Notes: generated by a model not told the origin, from the sequence alone. A stretch of 6,111 nt of DNA from Chloroflexota bacterium (GCA_030616195.1 JAUWXW010000112.1:1-6111), one strand, 5' to 3'; shown: positions 1 to 4,968, counted from the stretch's first letter. A program made the numbers and translations.

Positions 1-773
1 TTATCACCGATATCACCGGGCGCAAGCGGGCGGAAGAGGCCCGGGTGGAGCACGCTGCGGCTCTGGCGAGAGCGGAGGAACTGGAACTATCGCGGCAAAG
101 GATTGTAACGGTGCAAGACTCCCTGCGGAGGGACATCGCCCGGGAGCTTCATGGGTCGGTGCAGAACGGGCTCATTATCCTGCTGCACCGGCTAACAGAA
201 CTGGAGCGCTCCGCCTCGCCAGGGGAGCTGGTCACCGAGCTTGGGGACCTGCGCCAGAAATTGGGCGAGGTGCTGGACAGCCACATACGCCCCATTAGCC
301 ATCGGCTCTACCCTTCCATCCTGCGTCAGGGGCTTGTCCCAGCCCTGCAATCCCTGGGAGACCAGTTTGAAGCCATCCTGGCCGTTGAGATGGAACTGGA
401 TGAAGAGCTCATGCGACAGGAGAGGGCCAATCGCCGGTTGATTCCAGAGCAGGTGAGGCTGGCAGCGTATCGCATTGCCGAAGAGGCCCTGACCAACGTG
501 GTCAAGCATGCCAAGGCCAGCAGGGTAATCCTAGGGCTGGAGCTGTCTTCTGAAGGATGGTTGCGCCTCGCGGTGCGGGACAACGGCCAGGGATTCGGCG
601 AGGGAAGCGCCTCTGGTGGACTGGGGATACCGATGATGCACGACTACGCTGAGGTAGTGGGCGGCAGGTGCACTGTCCGCAGTGCTCCAGGGGAGGGCAC
701 AGGGGTCACCGCTACCTTTCCCCTTGCAGAGTCTGGCACAGAGCATCCAGAGAGAGCTTCGTCTTCGGAATGA
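1..773 (+). CDS. Sensor histidine kinase, NarL/DesK type (5' end cut off by window)
   Basis: Membrane or cytosolic sensor kinase that autophosphorylates on histidine and passes the phosphate to a response regulator. The window opens inside the gene: the frame starting at base 3 is open and reads ITDITGRKRAEEAR, the usual end of a PAS domain leading into a helical linker. The GTG at 45 is therefore internal and not the start. The HisKA_3 dimerisation helix follows, with the H-box RDIARELHGSVQNGL; the phospho-accepting His codon is at 150-152. The C-terminal HATPase domain shows the N-box (RIAEEALTNVVKHAKA), the G1 box (DNGQGFG, near base 580) and the G2 box (GGLGIP, near base 620). The usual GMRERA segment is MMHDYAE here. 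A polar tail of about 14 residues follows the ATPase fold. The last 62 bases lie antisense to the 3' end of the stand-alone REC gene. The sensed signal is unknown because the input domains are mostly outside the window. Confidence 0.93.
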   Translation, partial: ITDITGRKRAEEARVEHAAALARAEELELSRQRIVTVQDSLRRDIARELHGSVQNGLIILLHRLTELERSASPGELVTELGDLRQKLGEVLDSHIRPISHRLYPSILRQGLVPALQSLGDQFEAILAVEMELDEELMRQERANRRLIPEQVRLAAYRIAEEALTNVVKHAKASRVILGLELSSEGWLRLAVRDNGQGFGEGSASGGLGIPMMHDYAEVVGGRCTVRSAPGEGTGVTATFPLAESGTEHPERASSSE

Positions 774-1077
774 AGGCCAGCGCCCCCTCTTCCCTGGCCA
801 GTCTTTCATAGGCACGGTCCTCATGGGCACTGACCAGTATTGCTTTGATGCCGGGGAAGTGGTGCCGAACATATCGAGTCACTTCCAGGCCATCCGGGTC
901 GGGCATATATACGTCTGCGATCACCAGGTCCGGCACCAGGGAAGCGAGCAGATGAACGGTTTCCATGCCGGTGCTGGCCTCGCCCACCACCTGGAAGTCT
1001 TCGCTGCTCTCCAGAAGTGACCGAAGCCACTCACGAAACTCGGCCTCGTCATCGGCCACAATGACCCTGTACACCAT
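712..1077 (-). CDS. Stand-alone response regulator receiver (REC) protein
   Basis: A 121-residue protein made only of a CheY-like receiver domain. The acidic pocket is D9/D10, the phospho-acceptor is D55 in LVIADVYMPDPDG, the switch Ser is S83 (ILVSAH) and the conserved Lys is K105 (FIPKTK). It stops in the last helix (LDALCQTLQG), exactly where NarL-type regulators continue into a linker and HTH. It therefore has no DNA-binding or other output domain. It could act as a phosphate shuttle or sink, or through protein contacts. ATG start at 1077 has AGGGAA 7 bases upstream (1085-1090). The gene lies 104 bases downstream of the LuxR-type regulator on the same strand and is probably co-transcribed with it. 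Its last 62 bases overlap the convergent kinase gene. The receiver assignment is certain from motifs; partnership with the neighbouring kinase is inferred. Confidence 0.92.
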   Translation of the reverse strand: MVYRVIVADDEAEFREWLRSLLESSEDFQVVGEASTGMETVHLLASLVPDLVIADVYMPDPDGLEVTRYVRHHFPGIKAILVSAHEDRAYERLAREEGALAFIPKTKLSLDALCQTLQGER

Positions 1078-1169
1078 GCATCCGTTCCCTGGCTAGGCTT
1101 CGTGCCTCTCCATCTGTAACCAGAGTAGCAGTCTTTGAGGGCGGATGCCATAGTGTTAGCCTGATGATT

Positions 1170-1193
1170 AGCCTTCATGTATCATTGAAGGCT
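1170..1193 (-). other. Hairpin at the end of the LuxR-type regulator gene
   Basis: Arms AGCCTTCA (1170-1177) and TGAAGGCT (1186-1193) form a perfect 8-bp stem around an 8-base loop that contains the regulator's TGA stop (1182-1184). There is no T-run on either side, so it is not a classic intrinsic terminator. Its place between two co-directional genes fits an mRNA processing or stability element that sets different levels of the two regulators. This is inference only. Confidence 0.35.
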
Positions 1194-1841
1194 CTGGGAG
1201 TTCTTCAGGTAGAGGATGGTGGCTTTGACCCGGGCGTGAGTCTCCGGCTCATTGGAAAGATGTAGTGCCTGGTAGATGGCATTGATGTAGGTTTCCACCG
1301 ACTTCTGGGACAAGGTCAGCCGCTGGGCTATGGCGGCGTTACTGTAGCCCTGGGCGAGCAACTCCAGTACTTCCTGCTGTCTGGGGGTCAGCCCTGCCAC
1401 TGTCGAGCCTTGCCTGGGCCGCAGGCTGGCCACCACCGCGGGGTCCAGCACCACCATGCCTGCCTTACTCCCCTCGATGGCGCGCACCACGGCGGCCAGG
1501 TCTGGCGCGGTCTGTTTCAGAAGGTAAGCCCACCCCTGACTATCCTCGAGGGGTAAGCTTGTCACGTAGCGCCGGTCACTGTGGGCAGAGAGGATGACGA
1601 TGCCGGTTTGAGGCATCTCCTTCTTGATCCGCAGCGCCGCCTCGATCCCATCCATCTCACCCGGAAGCTCGATGTCCATAAGCACTACATCAGGGCTGGC
1701 CTCCTTGGCGAGGCGGATCGCCGTCTCGCCGTCCCCTGCCACTCCTACCACCTCCAGTCCCGGTTCTGCGGACAGAGTGCGACGCAATAGCTCCCTGAAA
1801 AGGGCCTCATCATCTACTATGACTACTCTTGTTGTCTCCAT
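1182..1841 (-). CDS. NarL/FixJ-family response regulator (REC + LuxR-type HTH)
   Basis: A 219-residue two-domain transcription regulator of the usual family length. The receiver (about residues 4-122) has acidic pocket D10/D11, phospho-acceptor D56 (VVLMDIELPG), S85 and K109 (YLLKQT). The LuxR/GerE helix-turn-helix spans about 150-212: GLTPRQQEVLELLAQGYSN, then AIAQRLTLSQKSVETYINAI as the scaffold and recognition helices. Phosphorylation by a partner kinase should allow dimerisation and DNA binding. ATG start at 1841 is preceded by AGGAG at 1850-1854, 8 bases upstream, and by a good promoter at 1892-1920. It is the first gene of a leftward pair with the stand-alone REC gene. The HisKA_3 kinase at the left edge is the natural partner, since NarL-type regulators pair with that kinase class. 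The target promoters are not known. Repeats over its own promoter suggest possible autoregulation. Confidence 0.95.
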   Translation of the reverse strand: METTRVVIVDDEALFRELLRRTLSAEPGLEVVGVAGDGETAIRLAKEASPDVVLMDIELPGEMDGIEAALRIKKEMPQTGIVILSAHSDRRYVTSLPLEDSQGWAYLLKQTAPDLAAVVRAIEGSKAGMVVLDPAVVASLRPRQGSTVAGLTPRQQEVLELLAQGYSNAAIAQRLTLSQKSVETYINAIYQALHLSNEPETHARVKATILYLKNSQSLQ

Positions 1842-1891
1842 ATGTTGCTCTCCTGTCCCAAGATAGTTGTCAACTGCTGTTCACCCATGTT

Positions 1892-1920
1892 ATTATCTTA
1901 GATGCTAGCACTGTTGTCCA
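1892..1920 (-). promoter_or_regulatory. Sigma70-like promoter of the LuxR-type regulator
   Basis: Read on the minus strand, TGGACA (1915-1920, 5 of 6 to the -35 consensus) is followed by a 17-base spacer and GATAAT (1892-1897, 5 of 6 to the -10 consensus). Transcription would begin near 1885, giving a leader of about 45 bases before the ATG at 1841. One copy of a 10-base repeat (TGCTAGCACT, 1903-1912) sits in the spacer. A second copy with one mismatch lies just upstream at 1926-1935. Confidence 0.55.
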
Positions 1921-2020
1921 TACCGTGCCAGCACTACATCGCATGGTACTATCGCTTAAGAGCCCTCAGTGAAAGACAGAGGCATGAAAGAAGGACTAGC
2001 ACCATAGTCAGCGGCCGCCG

Positions 2021-2059
2021 CATGCCTTATCATAGCATCATATTATCATATAAGGTATG
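2021..2059. promoter_or_regulatory. AT-rich inverted repeat, candidate operator
   Basis: CATGCCTTAT (2021-2030) is matched by ATAAGGTATG (2050-2059), nine of ten positions complementary, around a 19-base AT-rich centre with repeated ATCATA units. It lies between the divergent regulator genes and so could serve either one. MarR proteins bind palindromes and often control their own gene, but the wide spacer is longer than in a typical MarR operator. It could equally be a transcript hairpin. Confidence 0.3.
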
Positions 2060-2193
2060 AAAAGGGCGAAGATTATCCCGTTTGTGGGTTTGCCACAGCT
2101 AGCCAGGTCGGGCGGGACGGTGCGGAGGCACAACGGCTCATGAGGTTTCAAACAAAGCCTGGCAAGCTGAGGCCGGGAGCGGAGATATATAGC

Positions 2194-2221
2194 TTGATTC
2201 ACCGGGGCAAGGCGTTATTAT
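2194..2221 (+). promoter_or_regulatory. Candidate promoter of the MarR-family gene
   Basis: TTGATT (2194-2199, 4 of 6 to the -35 consensus), a 16-base spacer and TATTAT (2216-2221, 5 of 6 to the -10 consensus). The predicted start near 2228 would give a leader of about 64 bases. A second weaker option is TTGGAC at 2221 with TAGAAG at 2244. The call rests on consensus match only. Confidence 0.35.
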
Positions 2222-2291
2222 TGGACAATCGCTATTCAAAGGGTAGAAGGGCGCTGGCAGATATACAACTGAAACAAAAAAGGAGGATAAA

Positions 2292-2813
2292 ATGCATGAC
2301 TGGAATCTGACTAACTTCCCCTATATCAATTCATGGACGCTGATGGCCGAAGCCTTTGAAGCCGCGTACAAAGCCGTAGAGTCTGAGCTTGGTCGCTATG
2401 ATACTACGCTGGCGCAGTTTAACATGCTGCTGATCCTGGATCTCAGCAAGACCTCTCTGACTCCTGGCCAAATAGCTTCTTATACGTTTCGGGAACAACA
2501 CAGCGTCTCTGCCCAGTTGAGTCGGATGCGGAGAGCTGGCTTAATCACCAAGACTAGGAGCAGGAAGGACCAGAGGGTGGTAACAGTCAGAATCACGCCG
2601 AAGGGGAAAGAGCTCTTGGAACGAGTGAAGCCAGTAGGGCTTGGACTGGCCCGGAACCTGCTGCAGTCCTGTTTCTCTCAGAAACAGCTGGAGCAGTTCG
2701 ACCAGAACATGAAGAAAGTACGTGACTGTGCCCTTCAACTGTTGGGGAAAGAGGTGAAGCCGCTGCCACCCAACTTTCGCATCCCAGAGACTCTGGCTGA
2801 GTGTGGCTTTTAA
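2292..2813 (+). CDS. MarR-family transcriptional regulator
   Basis: A 173-residue winged-helix DNA-binding protein, somewhat longer than the usual 140-150. The N-terminal and C-terminal helices (about 10-45 and 112-152) should form the dimer interface. The winged helix spans about 55-110: LTPGQIASYTF, recognition helix HSVSAQLSRMRRAGLI (70-85), then the wing with the family's D-x-R signature in RSRKDQRVVTVRIT (89-102) and TPKGKELLE. The C-terminal extension from 153 (EVKPLPPNFRIPETLAECGF) is proline-rich and not part of the fold. ATG at 2292 has a strong AGGAGG at 2281-2286, 5 bases upstream. The gene stands alone, with a long leader and 250 bases before the next gene. MarR proteins usually repress genes for stress, efflux or aromatic metabolism and respond to small phenolic ligands. 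Nothing here identifies the ligand or targets. MarR-type regulators also sit beside reductive dehalogenase genes in Dehalococcoides, but no such gene is visible here. Confidence 0.92.
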   Translation: MHDWNLTNFPYINSWTLMAEAFEAAYKAVESELGRYDTTLAQFNMLLILDLSKTSLTPGQIASYTFREQHSVSAQLSRMRRAGLITKTRSRKDQRVVTVRITPKGKELLERVKPVGLGLARNLLQSCFSQKQLEQFDQNMKKVRDCALQLLGKEVKPLPPNFRIPETLAECGF

Positions 2814-2989
2814 CCTAGGCAGCAAGGTAGTCCCTCCGATTGACCTGCCCTTGGGCGGGCACCGAAGCACTGCGGGGGCTTTATGATGCCTATCAGGATG
2901 GCACCCGCAATAATGCTGAAGGCCAAAACAGCGGGCCGGTGATTGATAGACCCATAGCCGGTTCCTTTAGGGGATTGCGCCCAGGGTTG

Positions 2990-3016
2990 CGTCACTGACG
3001 GTAGGCAGCACGTCAC
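2990..3016. promoter_or_regulatory. Palindrome plus repeat upstream of the DUF3795-like gene, candidate operator
   Basis: CGTCACTGACG (2990-3000) is a perfect 5+1+5 palindrome. Its half CGTCAC recurs at 3011-3016, exactly 21 bases (two helical turns) downstream. Both lie 48-74 bases before the GTG start at 3064, where a transcription factor could act. No convincing -35/-10 pair was found in 2814-3063. Confidence 0.25.
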
Positions 3017-3063
3017 AGCCTGCTTCTGACTACGGCTGCCCGGTTTGAGGGGAGGAGTTCTCA

Positions 3064-3630
3064 GTGACAGGTGAGAAGAAGCAGAATCTGGCGGCGGCAT
3101 GCGGACTTTATTGCGGCGCCTGTTTTATATACCTCGCTGGCAAACGAGGTGATTCCGAGTCACTGGCGTGGATTGCCACGGGGCTCTCTGAGCAGCTGGG
3201 GCAAGCAGGTAGCGGTATGCCTCCGCTGAAGAAAGGCCCCGAGGTCTCTGAGGATTTGGGGCAAATACTGGAGGTGAAGGACCTTGCCTGTGAGGGATGT
3301 CTCTCTTCAGGTGCAGTATTCGTCATCTGCCGCGTTTGTGCCTTTCGGGCTTGTGCTCTTGAAAAGGGGTTGACCCACTGCTCTCAGTGCCCTGATTCTC
3401 CCTGCCAGGAACTCGTCGATTTCAGCAATGATATTTTCCCCCACCATGACGAAGTGCTGGCCAATATCCGACGCCAGCGGGATATCGGCATTGACGCCTG
3501 GATTGCAGAGCAGGAGGAGAGATGGCGCTGCCCCCACTGCGGCTGTGCTACTGACTGGTACGCCAGTCAGTGCCCTGATTGCGGTGCTGCCCTGAGCGGA
3601 CATTTCAGTCTGCCAGAAGGCTTGGGGTGA
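3064..3630 (+). CDS. DUF3795-like cysteine-rich protein with C-terminal zinc ribbon
   Basis: A 188-residue cytosolic protein rich in paired cysteines. The N-terminal CGLYCGAC (C13, C17, C20) is the hallmark opening of DUF3795-type proteins, followed by CEGC (C76, C79), CRVC (C89, C92), C97, and CSQCPDSPC (C106, C109, C114). These probably bind metal, either zinc or an iron-sulfur cluster; the function of the family is unknown. A separate rubredoxin-like zinc ribbon lies at the C-terminus, with CPHC (C156, C159) and CPDC (C170, C173). GTG at 3064 is the start because an in-frame TGA lies at 3046 and GGAGGAG (3051-3057) sits 6 bases upstream. The tail after the ribbon ends FSLPEGLG and runs straight into the enoyl-CoA hydratase remnant, so the last few residues may derive from that remnant. 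No membrane segment or signal peptide. The family call is from memory of its motif; the metal-binding prediction is firm. Confidence 0.85.
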   Translation: MTGEKKQNLAAACGLYCGACFIYLAGKRGDSESLAWIATGLSEQLGQAGSGMPPLKKGPEVSEDLGQILEVKDLACEGCLSSGAVFVICRVCAFRACALEKGLTHCSQCPDSPCQELVDFSNDIFPHHDEVLANIRRQRDIGIDAWIAEQEERWRCPHCGCATDWYASQCPDCGAALSGHFSLPEGLG

Positions 3631-3633
3631 TCC

Positions 3634-3900
3634 GCTGAACTTAGGAATCAAGGGCTTAAGAGGCCGTCTGACCTTTCGCGCCTGGGCCATTAAGTCCAGG
3701 CTGCCGAGTACCTCTATACCGGCAGCCCCATGGATGCGGTTACCGCTGAGCGCATTGGTTTCGTGTCCCGAGTGGTGCCCGAGGACCAACTGGAGCAAGC
3801 TGCCACGGAGCTAACCCAGGAAATGCTCAATGCTACGCCCATTGCCTTCGATGGTTTCAATATCAACATGCAAGTGGCGCTGAGCTTTAGCGAAGAGTAA
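3634..3900 (+). pseudogene. Enoyl-CoA hydratase/isomerase remnant (internal fragment)
   Basis: The frame ending at TAA 3898-3900 reads AAEYLYTGSPMDAVTAERIG, then FVSRVVPEDQLEQAATELTQ, then EMLNATPIAFDGFNINMQVA. This is the characteristic stretch of crotonase-fold enoyl-CoA hydratases (normally about residues 160-225 of 260): the a-x-E-x-L-x-T-G-x-x-x-x-A-x-x-A-x-x-x-G-x-V-x-x-V-V-P pattern. It has no start: the same frame carries a TAA at 3691-3693, just before the conserved part. Upstream, a second frame gives NLGIK (3638-3652), as in the family's N-L-G-I-x-P-G motif. The distance to AEYLYTG is 4 bases short of the expected length, implying an indel. The oxyanion-hole and catalytic regions and the final 60 or so residues are absent. 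It therefore encodes no enzyme. An intact copy may once have shared an operon with the upstream gene, or this may be debris from a rearrangement. Confidence 0.75.
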
Positions 3901-3924
3901 ACTAGTGTGAGGGAGGTGTAGACG

Positions 3925-4080
3925 GTGCCGCTTCGAGAGGACGAGTCTATCAGGCAGCAACTTTATGGCGGGCATCCTCCCGCTTGTACTTGTGTTGCCT
4001 GCCAAAGGCGGAGGCTGAGCAAATTCAGGAAACCCCTGTGGAAAAGGGTAATTGGTCGGATATTACCGTGGGTACGATAG
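3925..4080 (+). CDS. Small basic protein with CxCxxC motif, function unknown
   Basis: A 51-residue frame starting at GTG 3925 and ending at TAG 4078-4080. Support for translation comes from GGGAGG at 3911-3916, 8 bases upstream, and from a composition that looks protein-like. The N-terminus is polar (MPLREDESIRQQLYGG), then HPPACTCVACQRRR carries C21, C23 and C26, a possible metal or redox site. The last 25 residues are strongly basic with spaced tryptophans and hydrophobic residues (KPLWKRVIGRILPWVR), a likely amphipathic helix able to bind nucleic acid or the membrane surface. It starts 24 bases after the hydratase remnant and ends just before a strong hairpin (4094-4116). I do not recognise a named family. 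It might be a free-standing version of a short cysteine motif found at the end of larger proteins. Could be spurious, but the ribosome binding site argues against it. Confidence 0.55.
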   Translation: MPLREDESIRQQLYGGHPPACTCVACQRRRLSKFRKPLWKRVIGRILPWVR

Positions 4081-4093
4081 TCTGCTGGCGGAT

Positions 4094-4116
4094 GTCAGTC
4101 GCCTGAGGCGACTGAC
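4094..4116. terminator. Perfect 10-bp hairpin between convergent genes
   Basis: Arm GTCAGTCGCC (4094-4103), loop TGA, and exact complementary arm (4107-4116). It sits 13 bases after the stop of the small CxCxxC gene and 5 bases from the stop of the leftward cyclotransferase gene. That is where a bidirectional terminator belongs. No T-run follows on either strand, so it may act with Rho or as an mRNA 3'-end stabiliser rather than as a classic intrinsic terminator. Confidence 0.5.
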
Positions 4117-4121
4117 CCCAG

Positions 4122-4523
4122 TTAGGCGATTCTCCAGTCCTTGTAGCCCTGCCGGATGACGGCCAGGTATTCCTGCGAAGGTGCTGTTTCTTCTGACTGT
4201 ATACGCTTAATATAGGTCACGGCCTCTACAAATTCATCGTCTGCTGTTATCACCTTCACCTTCATTCGATCATAGGTGTCGGGGTAACCTTCATATTTGT
4301 CCAGAGACCTCAGGTCTCTTTCCGAAATCTCGTAGATAGCCCCTTTGACTTTGCTTCCTGGGGACAGCCTGATGGTGGCAATTCCACCACGCCGTTTCCT
4401 TGACCAGCCGGTGAATATCAGCTTGTAGCTGGGCAGTATGGCGGTGAACTTGGGCTTGCTGTCAGGACAGCGTTCCGACATCTGCTTCAGGCTGAGGTTG
4501 GAGCCATAGGCAAAATAATACAT
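4122..4523 (-). CDS. Gamma-glutamylcyclotransferase-like (GGCT/AIG2 fold) protein
   Basis: A 133-residue protein of the gamma-glutamylcyclotransferase-like superfamily. These proteins typically release 5-oxoproline from gamma-glutamyl amino acids, peptides or amines. The N-terminal YFAYGSNLSLKQM is the family signature that shapes the substrate pocket. The YEGYP motif carries the catalytic glutamate (E78 counting from the ATG), preceded by GAIYEISERDLRSLDK, all as expected. The length is close to the family norm. Two adjacent starts are possible: GTG at 4526 and ATG at 4523. The ATG is preferred because GGAG (4531-4534) is 7 bases from it but only 4 from the GTG, and homologues begin M-x-Y-F-A-Y-G-S-N. 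The gene is monocistronic with an extended -10 promoter at 4578-4586, and converges on the small CxCxxC gene. The physiological substrate in this organism is unknown; glutathione breakdown or amino-acid modification are both open. Confidence 0.9.
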   Translation of the reverse strand: MYYFAYGSNLSLKQMSERCPDSKPKFTAILPSYKLIFTGWSRKRRGGIATIRLSPGSKVKGAIYEISERDLRSLDKYEGYPDTYDRMKVKVITADDEFVEAVTYIKRIQSEETAPSQEYLAVIRQGYKDWRIA

Positions 4524-4577
4524 CACGCTTCTCCAACTGTGCCTGGATCAGTTTTGGGGCAGTGCATTCCCTGCGGC

Positions 4578-4609
4578 ATTATAGCATGCCGGGGCCACCC
4601 TGTGACAGG
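4578..4609 (-). promoter_or_regulatory. Extended -10 promoter with palindromes, for the cyclotransferase-like gene
   Basis: On the minus strand a perfect TATAAT (4578-4583) is preceded by TG and one base (4584-4586), the extended -10 form that needs no good -35. The nearest -35 match is poor (CTGTCA, 19-base spacer). Transcription would start near 4571, about 48 bases before the ATG. The -10 lies inside an inverted repeat GGCAT/ATGCC (4575-4579 and 4586-4590), and CCTGTCACAGG (4599-4609, a 5+1+5 palindrome) covers the -35 region. Both are possible operator sites. Confidence 0.55.
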
Positions 4610-4811
4610 AATGTTTTGAAGCTGTGTCCACTGGGTTGAGGCAGCCAGGGAGAACCTTGACTTTCGTACTCGACGGTCTTATAACTAAGTCTCGGTGAAA
4701 AGAGCGAACCCTGATAATGGTCACTGACCGAATACATGGGCATTTTGTGCCATGAGTTGTTGCGGTGCTGCTCACATCACGGGAAGCGATTATGCTAGGG
4801 GATGCGGTGGC

Positions 4812-4837
4812 GGAACGACCTGAAGGTCGTTCCCTAC
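4812..4837 (-). repeat. REP-like palindrome with GTAG foot
   Basis: Arms GGAACGACCT (4812-4821) and AGGTCGTTCC (4824-4833) are perfectly complementary around a 2-base centre. On the minus strand the hairpin is immediately preceded by GTAG (4834-4837). A tetranucleotide such as GTAG at the foot of a short palindrome is the hallmark of REP elements mobilised by TnpA-REP (RAYT) enzymes. Only one clear copy is present here, so repeat status cannot be shown from this window. Confidence 0.45.
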
Positions 4838-4934
4838 TTATTGCGGTGAAATGAGCCAAGCTGCCGGGGGAATACAGGAAAATGTAGGGATCGAGCTCGC
4901 CACAGCGAGTCGGCCGCCAGGCTATGATGGCTGG

Positions 4935-4968
4935 ACTGCTACTGGAAGTGCACGGTGGCAGTCTTTTT
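4935..4968 (+). terminator. Intrinsic terminator-like hairpin in the oxidoreductase leader
   Basis: ACTGCTAC (4935-4942) pairs with GTGGCAGT (4955-4962) to give an 8-bp stem with one G-U pair and a 12-base loop. It is followed by C and five T (4964-4968). This is the standard layout of a Rho-independent terminator on the plus strand. No rightward gene precedes it closely, so it either ends an unseen short transcript or attenuates transcription into the gene at 5046. Confidence 0.45.

Larger units (their letters stand above)
1842..2291. other. Divergent intergenic region between the response regulators and marR-type gene
   Basis: This 450-base stretch has no convincing gene. From left to right it holds the regulator's ribosome binding site (1850-1854) and promoter (1892-1920), then two near-identical 10-base repeats (1903-1912, 1926-1935) and a third CTAGCAC at 1996-2002. 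An AT-rich inverted repeat follows (2021-2059), then a short TGTGG/CCACA hairpin (2083-2097) and a candidate rightward promoter (2194-2221). A 28-codon ATG frame at 2057 has no usable ribosome binding site and is not called. I see no riboswitch that I recognise in the 2060-2290 leader. Confidence 0.6.

Noticed and set aside
682..1020. Rightward 112-codon frame
   Set aside because: Shadow of the REC gene, whose catalytic residues are all present on the minus strand.
1868..1873. Perfect TTGACA on the minus strand near the regulator gene
   Set aside because: A -10 at 17 bases would fall on the ribosome binding site and reads GAGCAA; the promoter at 1892-1920 is far better.
2057..2143. 28-codon ATG frame in the MarR leader
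   Set aside because: AGG is only one base from the ATG, no usable ribosome binding site, no recognisable content.
2847..2856. GCCC-TT-GGGC hairpin after the MarR gene as a terminator
   Set aside because: The stem is four pairs with a 2-base loop and no T-run.
2810..3100. Leftward 96-codon frame with a hydrophobic stretch (AVLAFSIIAGAILIGII) that looks like a membrane helix
   Set aside because: The ATG has no ribosome binding site, the frame overlaps both the MarR stop and the DUF3795-like start, and the rest is compositionally odd. Weak possibility of a decayed membrane protein.
3307..3798. Leftward 163-codon frame
   Set aside because: Antisense to the DUF3795-like gene and to the hydratase remnant, both of which carry recognisable conserved motifs on the plus strand.
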